DNA of 64,000 nucleotides from Nemorincola sp044225795 (lineage in GTDB: Bacteria > Bacteroidota > Bacteroidia > Chitinophagales > Chitinophagaceae), in contig JBGAIF010000008.1 in NCBI GenBank assembly GCA_044225795.1, forward strand, positions 1-64,000, read 5' to 3'. Positions 28,442 through 37,710 of the stretch are shown piece by piece (the stretch's first letter is position 1; each line of letters starts with the position of its first letter). A model generated the notes under the pieces. The model was given only the letters and a program-made list of their open reading frames with translations, had not been told where the DNA came from and made no database searches. The position numbers and the translations under genes are program-made.

Positions 28442-29566
28442 ATGTTCAGCGAAGTATTTGAAACATATAACTGGGACGATGTACTGGTTAGTATATATGC
28501 CAAGACAGCCGGTGACGTTGAGCGTGCGCTTGGTAAGAATCGCCGCGACCTGGAAGATTTCAAAGCGCTGATATCTCCTGCCGCTGCACCCTATCTCGAG
28601 CAAATGGCGCAAATAAGTCACCGTATAACCCAGAAACGATTTGGCAAGACCATTCAGCTATATGCGCCCATGTACCTGTCCAATGAATGCCAGAACATAT
28701 GCACCTACTGTGGTTTCAGCTACGACAATAAACTACGCAGGCGTACATTGACAGGAGCTGAGATGTTGCAGGAAGCAGATTACCTGAGGCAACAGGGATT
28801 TGAACATGTATTGCTGGTGACAGGCGAGGCGACAAAGACTGTTGGGGTAGATTATCTCAAAAACGCCATTAAGCTGCTGCGGCCTCATTTCGCTAATATT
28901 TCTATCGAGGTACAACCGCTTGACCAGGATGAGTACGAACAGTTAGTAGCCGAAGGGCTATATGCGGTACTTGTGTACCAGGAAACATACCACAAAGACA
29001 ATTACAAAACTTACCATCCCAAAGGCAAGAAGTCCAATTTCGACTATCGGCTGGCCACTCCGGACCGTCTTGGGAATACCGGTATTCATAAAATAGGGCT
29101 TGGCGTTCTTATCGGGTTAGAAGACTGGCGTACAGATAACTTCTTCACTGCATTGCACGTCAACTACCTGGAAAGACAATATTGGCAAACCAAATACAGC
29201 ATAAGTTTCCCTCGTCTCCGCCCCGCTTCCGGTTTAATAGAACCTAAGAGCATCATCTCTGATAAAGAGCTCGTTCAGCTTATCTGTGCCTGGCGCATCT
29301 TCAACGAGGAATTGGAGCTTTCTGTCTCAACCCGTGAAAGTGATCATTTTCGCGATCACATTATTAAGCTTGGCGCCACTACCATTAGTGCCGGATCTAA
29401 GACCAATCCGGGAGGATACTCCGTTGAGCCGGAATCACTGGAGCAGTTCGAAATAGATGATAGTCGCTCTGTAAGCGAGGTAAAGCAGATGATAGAACGA
29501 CAGGGCTACAAACCTGTATGGAAAGACTGGGGAAAATTCACCTCCACCCAAAAGATGACCATATAA
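28442..29566 (+). CDS. thiH: ThiH, 2-iminoacetate synthase (tyrosine lyase)
   Basis: Radical-SAM enzyme that splits tyrosine to dehydroglycine and p-cresol for thiazole formation. The 374-residue chain has the [4Fe-4S] motif CQNICTYC near residue 85. Using ThiH rather than the oxygen-dependent ThiO means the pathway can work without oxygen. It sits four bases after thiG and its stop overlaps the thiF start by one base. Confidence 0.94.
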   Translation: MFSEVFETYNWDDVLVSIYAKTAGDVERALGKNRRDLEDFKALISPAAAPYLEQMAQISHRITQKRFGKTIQLYAPMYLSNECQNICTYCGFSYDNKLRRRTLTGAEMLQEADYLRQQGFEHVLLVTGEATKTVGVDYLKNAIKLLRPHFANISIEVQPLDQDEYEQLVAEGLYAVLVYQETYHKDNYKTYHPKGKKSNFDYRLATPDRLGNTGIHKIGLGVLIGLEDWRTDNFFTALHVNYLERQYWQTKYSISFPRLRPASGLIEPKSIISDKELVQLICAWRIFNEELELSVSTRESDHFRDHIIKLGATTISAGSKTNPGGYSVEPESLEQFEIDDSRSVSEVKQMIERQGYKPVWKDWGKFTSTQKMTI

Positions 29567-30621
29567 TGTTATCACCACAAGAGCAGTCACGATACAGCAA
29601 GCAGATCATCCTGCCTGAGATAAAACTGGAAGGGCAGGAAAAACTCGCCTCGGCTAAAGTGCTGGTCATTGGTGCCGGTGGATTGGGATGTCCGATCCTT
29701 CAGTACCTCACTGCTGCCGGCATCGGCACCTTGGGTATTGTGGATGGAGATACCGTCAGTATATCCAACCTGCAACGGCAGGTATTGTATTCAGAACAAG
29801 AGGTCGGCATGAAAAAAGCCGAGGTGGCACAAAAGAAGCTGAACGCGTTGAATCCGCATGTTACATTCAATATTTATCCTGTTTTCCTGAACAGCTCAAA
29901 CGCTTGTGACATCATGCAGGATTATGATATCATTGTAGATGGATCTGACAACTTTCCTACCCGCTACCTCATCAACGATGCCTGTGTCATAATGGACAAA
30001 CCATTGGTATCCGGTGCCATTTATAAATTTGAGGGCCAGGTATCAGTACTTAACTTCAAAGGCGGCCCTACCTATCGTTGCCTCTTCCCCGAGCCTCCCG
30101 GCGATGGCGAATCTCCAAACTGCGCGGATATTGGTGTTATTGCCACATTGCCCGGAATCATAGGCAGTATCCAGGCAAATGAAGTGATCAAGATGGTCAC
30201 CGGCACCGGGGACGTGCTGAGCGGAAAACTATTGGTCATAGATACGCTCACCATGAATACACATAGGTTCAGTTTCAAACTGAACAGCGCTAATAAGCAA
30301 ATAAACACTCTTCATGACCTTCCTCTGCAATGTGAAGTAACTCCCAGTTTGATATCATACGATGACCTGCAAAAATTACTAAAGGAAAAAGATATTCAAC
30401 TGGTTGATGTAAGAGAAATTGAAGAACATGATATCTCGAATATCGGCGGCATCAATATTCCACTCTCAGATTTTGATACCGGATCAGATATCCTGAACCC
30501 CGGCAACACCATTGTATTGTACTGTGCATCAGGTGTAAGAAGCAATCATGCGGCAAAAAGATTGATTCAGAGAGGATTCCGGAAAGTCTTTAGCCTGCAG
30601 CATGGCATCAATCCGCTGTAG
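29566..30621 (+). CDS. thiF: ThiF/MoeB-type adenylyltransferase with C-terminal rhodanese domain
   Basis: Activates the ThiS C-terminus by adenylation. The E1-like domain (about 1-240) has the nucleotide motif GAGGLG at 36-41, DGDTVSISNLQRQ and DGSDNFPTRYLIND. A rhodanese domain (about 255-351) with active-site cysteine in LYCASGVRS may supply the sulfur, so one protein could serve both ThiF and the ThiI rhodanese step. The start is the ATG at 29566, overlapping the thiH stop (TAATG). The same plan occurs in MoeB/MoeZ proteins of molybdopterin synthesis; operon context argues for ThiF. Confidence 0.88.
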   Translation: MLSPQEQSRYSKQIILPEIKLEGQEKLASAKVLVIGAGGLGCPILQYLTAAGIGTLGIVDGDTVSISNLQRQVLYSEQEVGMKKAEVAQKKLNALNPHVTFNIYPVFLNSSNACDIMQDYDIIVDGSDNFPTRYLINDACVIMDKPLVSGAIYKFEGQVSVLNFKGGPTYRCLFPEPPGDGESPNCADIGVIATLPGIIGSIQANEVIKMVTGTGDVLSGKLLVIDTLTMNTHRFSFKLNSANKQINTLHDLPLQCEVTPSLISYDDLQKLLKEKDIQLVDVREIEEHDISNIGGINIPLSDFDTGSDILNPGNTIVLYCASGVRSNHAAKRLIQRGFRKVFSLQHGINPL

Positions 30622-31231
30622 ATCCAGATACAGCAACCAGTGCATCCCTGACAACGCTTAGAGGATCGTCAGACAACCATACAGCTCCCAACATCGCAGC
30701 ACCATCAAAACCTGCTTTAAAAAGAACAGGTAACTCCTTTACACCTACCCCACCCAATGCAATAATCCGCGAACAAGTGCTACCGGTAACAGCGATCTCC
30801 TCTTTCAACACCTTCAGGTCATTTATATTTATTACCCCTTCATAACCTTTCTTGGATATACTGTCAAAGACCGGGCTGATAAATACGTAGCGAAACGCTG
30901 TCTTATTATTTCTTATCTCCTGCCATGAATGGAAAGACGTGGACACCACCGGAATATCTGACATCAGCCTTTGCAGGTCAGTACTTTCCCGCATCACAGA
31001 ATTCAAGTGAATACCTCCAAGATGAAACTCACGTAATAATTCAAATGCTCCGTGCAACACCAATCTTGAGTGATACCGGCTTTCGATGCCATAGAGATAT
31101 TCCCTATACTCTCCGGCAGATAAGTTAGGTTTTCGGATATGCAACCGCGTCAGGCCGGCTTCAAGCATGCCGTTCACAAGTTCAGTCTCACCAGTCACGT
31201 TCTGCTCAGGTGTTATGACGATCAGCTCCAT
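30608..31231 (-). CDS. TenI/ThiE-like thiamine-phosphate synthase family protein
   Basis: A 207-residue TIM-barrel relative of ThiE/TenI, with LHIRKPNLSAGEY, LHGAFELLREFHLGGIHLNS, the STSFHSWQEI and FISPVFDSISKKGY segments and IALGGVG near the end. TenI-type proteins aromatise the thiazole tautomer in Bacillus, and this is a plausible role next to a full thi operon that already has thiE. It converges on thiF with a 14-base overlap. The ATG at 31231 is used; the codon before it is GTG. A TAnnTTTG box ends five bases upstream, so the transcript may have almost no leader. Confidence 0.8.
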   Translation of the reverse strand: MELIVITPEQNVTGETELVNGMLEAGLTRLHIRKPNLSAGEYREYLYGIESRYHSRLVLHGAFELLREFHLGGIHLNSVMRESTDLQRLMSDIPVVSTSFHSWQEIRNNKTAFRYVFISPVFDSISKKGYEGVININDLKVLKEEIAVTGSTCSRIIALGGVGVKELPVLFKAGFDGAAMLGAVWLSDDPLSVVRDALVAVSGSTAD

Positions 31232-31236
31232 CACAG

Positions 31237-31244
31237 CAAAAGTA
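31237..31244 (-). promoter_or_regulatory. -7 box before the TenI-like gene
   Basis: TACTTTTG on the minus strand, five bases before the ATG at 31231. The predicted transcription start falls on the start codon, suggesting a leaderless message. Confidence 0.45.
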
Positions 31245-31254
31245 CTAAAAGCAC

Positions 31255-31262
31255 TACATTTG
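31255..31262 (+). promoter_or_regulatory. -7 box before the CWC gene
   Basis: TACATTTG, four bases before the ATG at 31267 and only ten bases from the divergent -7 box at 31237-31244. It again implies a very short or absent leader. Confidence 0.45.
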
Positions 31263-31266
31263 TTTT

Positions 31267-31455
31267 ATGTCGCAGTCAGCAACAACTAAAACATGTCCGG
31301 AATGTGGCGCCTCTTTTACCTGCTCGCCCGCTAACTGTTGGTGCAGTGAACTACCCCCGATCATGCCCATGATAGAACATGCGGAATGTTATTGTCCTTC
31401 ATGCCTGAAACAAATAATAGACTTCAGGCTGGATAATAAAAACAATAAGCTGTAG
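31267..31455 (+). CDS. Cysteine-rich CWC family protein
   Basis: A 62-residue protein with eight cysteines: CPECGASFTC, CWCSELP and CYCPSCLKQ. This matches the small cysteine-rich CWC family, probably a zinc-binding protein of unknown function. It stands divergent from the TenI-like gene with only 35 bases between the starts. Confidence 0.85.
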   Translation: MSQSATTKTCPECGASFTCSPANCWCSELPPIMPMIEHAECYCPSCLKQIIDFRLDNKNNKL

Positions 31456-31549
31456 CATCTTTTTTTACAGCGACATTCAGAAAACTGTTATTTTTCTGCG
31501 TTAAAATGCAAAATACTGTAGCTTATCTCCGTTTCATTTACAACTGAGA

Positions 31550-31557
31550 TATATTTG
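31550..31557 (+). promoter_or_regulatory. -7 box before the DUF486 gene
   Basis: TATATTTG matches TAnnTTTG and ends 15 bases before the ATG at 31573. Confidence 0.5.
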
Positions 31558-31572
31558 CACTAACCAACTCAT

Positions 31573-31941
31573 ATGAAAGGATTCATAACGATCGCGTTTC
31601 TCGTGATATCTAACACGTTCATGACACTGGCATGGTACGGGCATCTGAAATTCAAGGATCTTTCCTGGGGAAAGAATCTTGGTTTGATATCGATAATCCT
31701 CATCAGTTGGGGAATGGCATTCTTCGAGTACCTCTTCCAGGTACCTGCAAACCGTGTCGGCTTCAAAGAAAACGGAGGGCCTTTTTCACTGGTTGAATTA
31801 AAAACAATTCAGGAAGCAATAACACTTGTTGTATTCATGGCATTCTCTGTCATTGCTTTCAGGCAAAAACTGGAATGGAACCACATAGTCGGCTTCTGCC
31901 TGATAGTGATGGCAGTTTTCGTGATCTTTAAGAAATGGTAA
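31573..31941 (+). CDS. DMT-superfamily membrane protein (DUF486)
   Basis: A 122-residue integral membrane protein with four hydrophobic helices. The segments NTFMTLAWYGHLKF, SWGMAFFEYLFQVPANR and FSLVELKTIQEAITL are typical of the DUF486 family, which is related to small drug/metabolite transporters. No substrate is known. It ends next to the convergent aminotransferase gene. Confidence 0.88.
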   Translation: MKGFITIAFLVISNTFMTLAWYGHLKFKDLSWGKNLGLISIILISWGMAFFEYLFQVPANRVGFKENGGPFSLVELKTIQEAITLVVFMAFSVIAFRQKLEWNHIVGFCLIVMAVFVIFKKW

Positions 31942-33219
31942 CTACACCGACTTCTTTATAAGGTCCATCAGCTTATCTACTTCTTCCATCGAATTGTAGA
32001 TATGTGTGGAAACACGTAGGCTGTTGATACCGTTCTCCGGCACAGCGCGTATCCTTATCTTGTTCTCGGCACAGAGATCATAGAACTTGTGGTAATCGAC
32101 ACCCTTTATTCTGAATCCGTTCACAGCACAACGCGATCTCTCTTCCGTAGGTGTCAGCAATTCAATTTTATGGCCGAATGAAAGTAAACGGTGTTGTGTG
32201 TATCCTCCCAGGTATTTAATTCTTCTGTAAATATTTTCCTGTCCTATCGTGTTAATAAAGTCTATGGCTGCATTTACACCTGTATAAAGAGCATTGGCCT
32301 GCGTGCCGCCAAAATAACGGTGAGCGCTGGGTGCGTACCCCCCTTCAGTCACCGGATTGGTCATCAGGTCCCACTTACCATTATCCGAACCACCACCGCC
32401 GAACCTTGCCACTATCTTATCCTGCATCTCCTTTCTCACGTAGAGAAACCCTGTACCCTTAGGCCCAAGCATCCATTTATGGCTACAACTGGCATAAGTA
32501 TCACATCCTATGTCATGAAGGTTTATCGGCATCATACCCGGTCCGTGAGCGCCGTCTATAAGTGTATATATGCCTTTTTCCTTAGCCAGCCTGCATATCC
32601 TTTTGATCGGGATCACTTGCCCTTGTGTACAAGGTATGTGCGGAGTGGCGATCACTCTCGTCTTCTTTGTTATTAGTGCTGCTATTCTGTTCAGTGTTTC
32701 TTCTGCTGTAGATGCTGGGGTATATTTTTTGATAACAATTCCCTCAAGCCGCTGGCGGGTGATCCATGGCAGGGCATTTCCCACATGTTCGTGCGTGGTA
32801 AGTATCACCTCATCCCCTTTTTGCATCGGTACTCCCCAGCAGGCAATATTGATGCCTTCTGTGACATTGTGCGTCAGTGCTATCTCATCATCGTTAGCAC
32901 CCAGAAACTTAGCCAGTTTTCCGGGTGTAGAGTCATATCCGCCATAATTGCCGTCCCTGTCCTGGTCCATCATGCCGTTATGTACTGCCTGTATCACGGG
33001 GTATGGAGAAGGGCCGAAAGTTCCGTTGTTCAGGTAGGTCCAGTCCTTACTCAGCGGAAACATCTGGCGCACATTCGACCAGTAGGTTTCGTCATCACTA
33101 TCTATTTCCCTGTCACCTGCACTTATCTGTTGCCGGGCAGCTAATGCGTCTATCTCACTCAATGTCATGGCCGCTAACACAGACGCCGAACGGATGAAAT
33201 TTCTACGATTGAAGTGCAT
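31942..33219 (-). CDS. Class V aminotransferase-like protein with Tat-type leader
   Basis: PLP-dependent fold type I protein of 425 residues, of the isopenicillin N epimerase / cysteine desulfurase-like group. The N-terminus NRRNFIRSASVLAAM looks like a twin-arginine signal (RR-N-F), so export while folded is likely. The core has the LNNGTFGPSP start, THEHVGNALPW, DGAHGPGM with the PLP aspartate and SHKWMLGPKGTGF with the Schiff-base lysine. Reaction and substrate cannot be told; periplasmic relatives act on amino acid derivatives. Confidence 0.85.
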   Translation of the reverse strand: MHFNRRNFIRSASVLAAMTLSEIDALAARQQISAGDREIDSDDETYWSNVRQMFPLSKDWTYLNNGTFGPSPYPVIQAVHNGMMDQDRDGNYGGYDSTPGKLAKFLGANDDEIALTHNVTEGINIACWGVPMQKGDEVILTTHEHVGNALPWITRQRLEGIVIKKYTPASTAEETLNRIAALITKKTRVIATPHIPCTQGQVIPIKRICRLAKEKGIYTLIDGAHGPGMMPINLHDIGCDTYASCSHKWMLGPKGTGFLYVRKEMQDKIVARFGGGGSDNGKWDLMTNPVTEGGYAPSAHRYFGGTQANALYTGVNAAIDFINTIGQENIYRRIKYLGGYTQHRLLSFGHKIELLTPTEERSRCAVNGFRIKGVDYHKFYDLCAENKIRIRAVPENGINSLRVSTHIYNSMEEVDKLMDLIKKSV

Positions 33220-33341
33220 TTCTATCTTTTTGGGTACATACTAAAAGTACTAAAAAAGATATTGCCAGTTAGTTGAGCGGTCAGAAATCTTCAACTTAGT
33301 ACAATGCAGACACAATAAAAATAAATAATATATATCTGTAT

Positions 33342-35588
33342 TTATAGCTTAAACTCCCTGAAATATTGCTGAGATATTGCTTCATATCTTTTGGCCTCTG
33401 CCATATTTCCTAAGCCTTTGTACGACAATGCTATGTATGGTATCTCATTTACAGCTTTCGGGTTTAGCGACAGCAATTTGGTGACAGTTTCTATCGTTGC
33501 CTGGTATTGTTTTGTCTCAAAATAACAATGTGCAAGGTTTGAATAAGCATTCACATAATTCGGGTTAATACTGATGGCCTTTTGTAATAGCTGTATCGCC
33601 TCACTATATCGCTGCATTTTCTGATAAATAGCGCCAAGAGTATTCAATGCATCCACATTATTAGGATCAGCGGATAGCGCCTTCTTTATATACTGTTCTG
33701 CCTCTGCAGGCTTATTCATATAGTAATAGGCTACTCCCATCTGCATGTAGGCGGCCAGGTAGTTCGGGTCTAGCGACAAAGCTTTGTTGAGGTTAGACAC
33801 AGCAGAGTCAAGTTGCTGTACCTGGATATAACAACACCCTATGTTGAAAAAAGCTGCCGGGAAGCCGGGGTTTATACTCAGTGCCAGTTTATAAGCATCT
33901 ATGGCCTCAAGGTATTTACCCATACGCATATAAGTGGTGCCCAGGTTATTGGCCGCAATGGACTGGTATGGGCTTTGTGAGATAGCAATCTTGAAGTTGT
34001 AAATGGCCGAATCGTATTCATTGAGCATCAAGTGTGCCTTACCCAGTTCCGTATATACATCTGTATATTGCGGGTATATTTGTATTGCTTTATTCATAAG
34101 AGCAATACCGTCCTTAAGTATTTGTTTCTGCTTCTCAGGGTCTTTCTCTTCATTATACATGTTCTCTACCATTTCATCACCGAGGTAGAAATACAATCGG
34201 CAATCGTTGGGTGATTTCGGCTGATCTGTTTTATACAGCTCGTAATTCGACTTCCAGTCATTATTTCTCGCAAAGGTCAGTCCGGAATAAATAAGTGCAA
34301 CGGGTAGTAAGATGCCTATAGCCAGTTTGTTCTTATTCAGCGCCTCCATTGACGAGTCCGATTTCAATATCCACTTCTCAATGGCAAGAGCAATGGCAAG
34401 ACAGAAACCCACTGACGCGAAATACAGGAAGCGCTCTCCCATTTGCGACCCTGTCAGGAATATCAGGTTCGACAACAGGGAGATTGTAGCCATGAAGAAT
34501 AGTATCGCAAATGCCCAAGGGTCTTTCCTGCCCTTTACCAGCCTGTAAAGTGCGAAAACGCCAAGTGCCAAATAGATCAGTGTGGTAACGATCACACGAA
34601 TATCACCAAAGCCCACAAATGGAATGGTATCATAGGCATAATCACAATTGAGGGGGTATGGCAATACAAGCAGCTTCAGATACCAACCCATGACAAGCAT
34701 AGCAGTGCCTAAACGCACCATCATGTTCGGGGCCTTGGCAAGCGAATTATCAATGAATTCAATAGCCGTGGTACTGGTATCATATTCACTAAGCACCCTG
34801 TTCCTGATGATCAGGTAAACTGCGGCAGCAACGCCCGCTCCCACCAGGATAAAGATTGCCTTCTTCTTATCGTCATTTCGGTAGAGAAAGAAAACAAGTG
34901 GCACGATGAACAGGAAGGTGATAACAGTTTCTTTTGAAAGGAACGACAGGAACATTAAAAGAACACCAGCAAGTAACTGCCACATTTTGCCCTTTTCCAT
35001 ATAGTTCATATAGAGGTTTATGGAGGCAAAAGCAAAAAAGAAACAACATATCTCATCCCGGCTCTTGATATTGGCCACAACCTCCGTATGTATGGGGTGT
35101 AACGCAAACAAAAGCGCCGTTATGAACGCGACGGCCATCTTCTTTCGCTCAAAGAGTTTATCTATGAACAGGAATAGCAGAACAACACTACCCGCGAAAA
35201 AGAGAATATTGAAAAAGTGGCCCGCAGCCGGATTAGGCCCGAATATCTCATACTCTGCTGCAAACATGGATAACGTAAGCGGCCGGTAGTTATCGTTTTT
35301 AAAGTACCCCACCCCCTTCATACGCGGTGTGACCATAAGCTCGGGAATACCTTTGAAACCCTGGGTTACGATAGAGTTCTTAATGGTTACCACAGCATCA
35401 TCCAGCACATATCCATTGCGCAGGGTATTACCATACACCAGCAAACTCACAACTGCAAGTAATAGGCAAAGCTTTGCCCTTAGCGACATACTCTTGCCGG
35501 GTGTTGTTACTTTCTTTTCTTCAGCCCGGTTTACAACCGGTACAGGAGCAGTCTTAGCAGCAGGTTTATTATTATTCTTCTTAGCCAT
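33342..35588 (-). CDS. TMTC/PMT-like membrane protein with C-terminal TPR array
   Basis: The 748-residue chain has a Lys/Ala-rich cytoplasmic start, about nine to eleven membrane helices (to about 430) and a periplasmic array of about seven TPRs (about 500-735). Early segments YGNTLRNGYVLDDAVVTIKN and ALHPIHTEVVANIKSRDE are shared with the TMTC family of protein O-mannosyltransferase-like proteins, where acidic and histidine residues of the first loops bind the polyprenyl-sugar donor. Glycosyl transfer to secreted proteins is therefore plausible. The ATG at 35588 is preferred over one 13 codons upstream. It follows batA on the same strand. Confidence 0.75.
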   Translation of the reverse strand: MAKKNNNKPAAKTAPVPVVNRAEEKKVTTPGKSMSLRAKLCLLLAVVSLLVYGNTLRNGYVLDDAVVTIKNSIVTQGFKGIPELMVTPRMKGVGYFKNDNYRPLTLSMFAAEYEIFGPNPAAGHFFNILFFAGSVVLLFLFIDKLFERKKMAVAFITALLFALHPIHTEVVANIKSRDEICCFFFAFASINLYMNYMEKGKMWQLLAGVLLMFLSFLSKETVITFLFIVPLVFFLYRNDDKKKAIFILVGAGVAAAVYLIIRNRVLSEYDTSTTAIEFIDNSLAKAPNMMVRLGTAMLVMGWYLKLLVLPYPLNCDYAYDTIPFVGFGDIRVIVTTLIYLALGVFALYRLVKGRKDPWAFAILFFMATISLLSNLIFLTGSQMGERFLYFASVGFCLAIALAIEKWILKSDSSMEALNKNKLAIGILLPVALIYSGLTFARNNDWKSNYELYKTDQPKSPNDCRLYFYLGDEMVENMYNEEKDPEKQKQILKDGIALMNKAIQIYPQYTDVYTELGKAHLMLNEYDSAIYNFKIAISQSPYQSIAANNLGTTYMRMGKYLEAIDAYKLALSINPGFPAAFFNIGCCYIQVQQLDSAVSNLNKALSLDPNYLAAYMQMGVAYYYMNKPAEAEQYIKKALSADPNNVDALNTLGAIYQKMQRYSEAIQLLQKAISINPNYVNAYSNLAHCYFETKQYQATIETVTKLLSLNPKAVNEIPYIALSYKGLGNMAEAKRYEAISQQYFREFKL

Positions 35589-35672
35589 TTCAGCTAAAAT
35601 AAATAAATAATTCAAAATCAGGATCAAAATGGTCCATACGGATATGTATGGTATATATGGCAGTGCCCGTTA

Positions 35673-36689
35673 TCAGGTAATGCTCCTGAAAACGGTGTAT
35701 CTGAGCAGCATCTCCAGTGCCAGGCAGGCAACAGCTATCATGGCAAAAGGAAAGAACAATTCAGCATAATGTTTATATGAGGTCAGCTCTATCTTGGTCT
35801 TCTCCATCTTGTCAATATCGGCATATACGTCCTGCAACCCTTTGTTTCCATAAGCCCGGAAATATTTACCCCCGGTCTCCTGGGCGATTTGCTTCAGCAA
35901 TGCCTCGTCAATTTCCACCTTCATAGGCACCCTTTGGGTACCCATAGGAGTGGGCATGGGTATCATTACTTCGGGCGCATTGGTTCCAATCCCTATGGTA
36001 TAAACCTTGATCTTGAGTGCCTTGGTGATCTCTAACGCGGTAAGCGGGCTGAACGGATTATTGAAGTTATTGACGCCATCGGTAAGCAAAACAACCACCT
36101 TGCTTTTACCTTTGGAGTGGCGCAAATGATCTACAGCGGTAGCAAGACCCATACCTATTGCTGTACCGTCGGCAAGCATACCCAGCTTCAGTTGAGATAT
36201 CTGTTCCTTCAGCACATTATGGTCAATCGTAATAGGGCACATCATAAAGCTTTCCCGGGAGAAGATCACCAGCCCTATTCTGTCTCCTGGACGATCATCA
36301 ACAAATTTTATAGCAGCAGCTTTTGCCGCCTCAAGGCGATTGGGTTTAAAGTCTTCCGCCAGCATACTTCCCGACACATCCATTGCCAGCATTATGTCGA
36401 TACCATTGGTATCCATATTCTCGGTTGTATTGCTCGATTGCGGCCTTGCAAGGGCGATGACGAGGGCAACAAGGGTAATGATGCGCAATATGAACAGCAC
36501 CGGCCTATACCGGGCCTTTCCTCCCGCATTTGCCGGGTTGATGCCATTCAGTGTCGTCAGTCTTAGTACCGGGTGGTCGTTCTTCTTCCTGCGCAGGTGC
36601 CACCATATTATAAATGGTATCAGCAGCAGCAACCCGAAAAAATAAGGATGGGCAAACGTAATATGTTTCCAGTCTAACAATGTGCTCAT
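35673..36689 (-). CDS. batA: BatA-like VWA-domain protein
   Basis: Inner-membrane protein of the Bacteroides aerotolerance (Bat) type. Two N-terminal helices (about 13-27 and 62-80) include the usual TFAHPYFFGLLLLIPFIIWW start; a von Willebrand A domain (about 90-290) has the MIDAS residues DVSGSML and a LLTDGVNN strand; one helix lies at the C-terminus. It overlaps the upstream BatD-like gene by four bases. Bat proteins are thought to act with a MoxR AAA+ ATPase in envelope stress; no moxR is in the window. Confidence 0.88.
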   Translation of the reverse strand: MSTLLDWKHITFAHPYFFGLLLLIPFIIWWHLRRKKNDHPVLRLTTLNGINPANAGGKARYRPVLFILRIITLVALVIALARPQSSNTTENMDTNGIDIMLAMDVSGSMLAEDFKPNRLEAAKAAAIKFVDDRPGDRIGLVIFSRESFMMCPITIDHNVLKEQISQLKLGMLADGTAIGMGLATAVDHLRHSKGKSKVVVLLTDGVNNFNNPFSPLTALEITKALKIKVYTIGIGTNAPEVMIPMPTPMGTQRVPMKVEIDEALLKQIAQETGGKYFRAYGNKGLQDVYADIDKMEKTKIELTSYKHYAELFFPFAMIAVACLALEMLLRYTVFRSIT

Positions 36690-37672
36690 ATCGTCTTATC
36701 GGTTGGGGTTTCTGTTATCACAACAGGTTTAGTGGTTGCAATAAATTGACGTGCCTTATCCATTGCCGTTACATGTTCCTCAGGCAGTGGCTGTGCTTTC
36801 GCGAACTTGGCAAGGTCAGCAGTCTGCAATATATCAGCCAGGGAGCTGTAGTAAGGCATCAGTTCCCTGTGATACTGAGCTTTCTGTAATAGTTCATCAG
36901 TTGTCAGCTCCAGCGCTTTTGTGTTAAAACGCTTCTCAATGTACTCCCTTACAATATCCGTAAGCTCCACATAGTATTGTTTCACCTGGTTCTTTTGCCA
37001 CAATTGTTTTGCTTCCAGTTCCGCCAGCAACCTCAGTCCCTGCTCCTGCAGCGATTCTTGTGGTCCGACTGGTACTGGTTTTTCTTTTTTACCCCTGCGA
37101 ACAAAATAAATGGTGAGTAAGATAGCAGCAATAAGCAGAACTACACCACCAACAATATACCAGATGTAATCGAGCCATGTCGGCTTTACATAAACGATAC
37201 CCTTGATGCCCTTAAATGCCTGGGTAGTGTCAACAGCTACGGTCTGTACGAGCAGGTTAAAGGAGTCTGTTTGTATAGGATATGGCGTACCGCTATTGGG
37301 GATAACAGTAAACACGAACGGTGGTATCTTAAATATCCCCGAATCAAAACCGGTGATCAGCAGTCGCTGTTTATAGATTACAGTCTCCCCTTGCTTTAAC
37401 GTATCTATCTTGCCTTTTTCAACGATCTCAAGGTGATTGAACGTGTCCGGCATCACGGCCCATTGTAGTTTACCACCTGTGGTATTGTGCTGTACCTCAA
37501 TGAACATCCTTGCCTGGTCCCCTACCATGATCTGGCTGGCATCTACCCTTGCTGTTGCTTTGCTATCTACCTGCGCAAATGCGTCCATGGAAAACAACGA
37601 CAGCGCCAGGGCCACCAAAGACCCGGCAATATGCGACATATATCTTTTCTTTATTTTTCGTTCAACAACCAT
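36686..37672 (-). CDS. BatD-like membrane protein
   Basis: A 328-residue protein with a signal peptide (ending near MDAFAQVDS), a periplasmic beta-sandwich region (about 35-160) like the oxygen-tolerance BatD family, one membrane helix (about 170-192) and a cytoplasmic helical tail with LTDIVREYIEKRFNTKALELT-type sequence. It lies between the DUF58 gene and batA and overlaps batA (ATGA). It may combine roles that other Bacteroidota split over several genes. Confidence 0.78.
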   Translation of the reverse strand: MVVERKIKKRYMSHIAGSLVALALSLFSMDAFAQVDSKATARVDASQIMVGDQARMFIEVQHNTTGGKLQWAVMPDTFNHLEIVEKGKIDTLKQGETVIYKQRLLITGFDSGIFKIPPFVFTVIPNSGTPYPIQTDSFNLLVQTVAVDTTQAFKGIKGIVYVKPTWLDYIWYIVGGVVLLIAAILLTIYFVRRGKKEKPVPVGPQESLQEQGLRLLAELEAKQLWQKNQVKQYYVELTDIVREYIEKRFNTKALELTTDELLQKAQYHRELMPYYSSLADILQTADLAKFAKAQPLPEEHVTAMDKARQFIATTKPVVITETPTDKTI

Positions 37673-37710
37673 TTCGGCATTGAATTTTATCTGTTCCTGT
37701 TAATCTTTTT

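Noticed and set aside
31441..31480. Terminator after the CWC gene
   Set aside because: Only a six-base stem (GCTGTA/TACAGC) with the T-run inside the loop; too weak to list as a feature.
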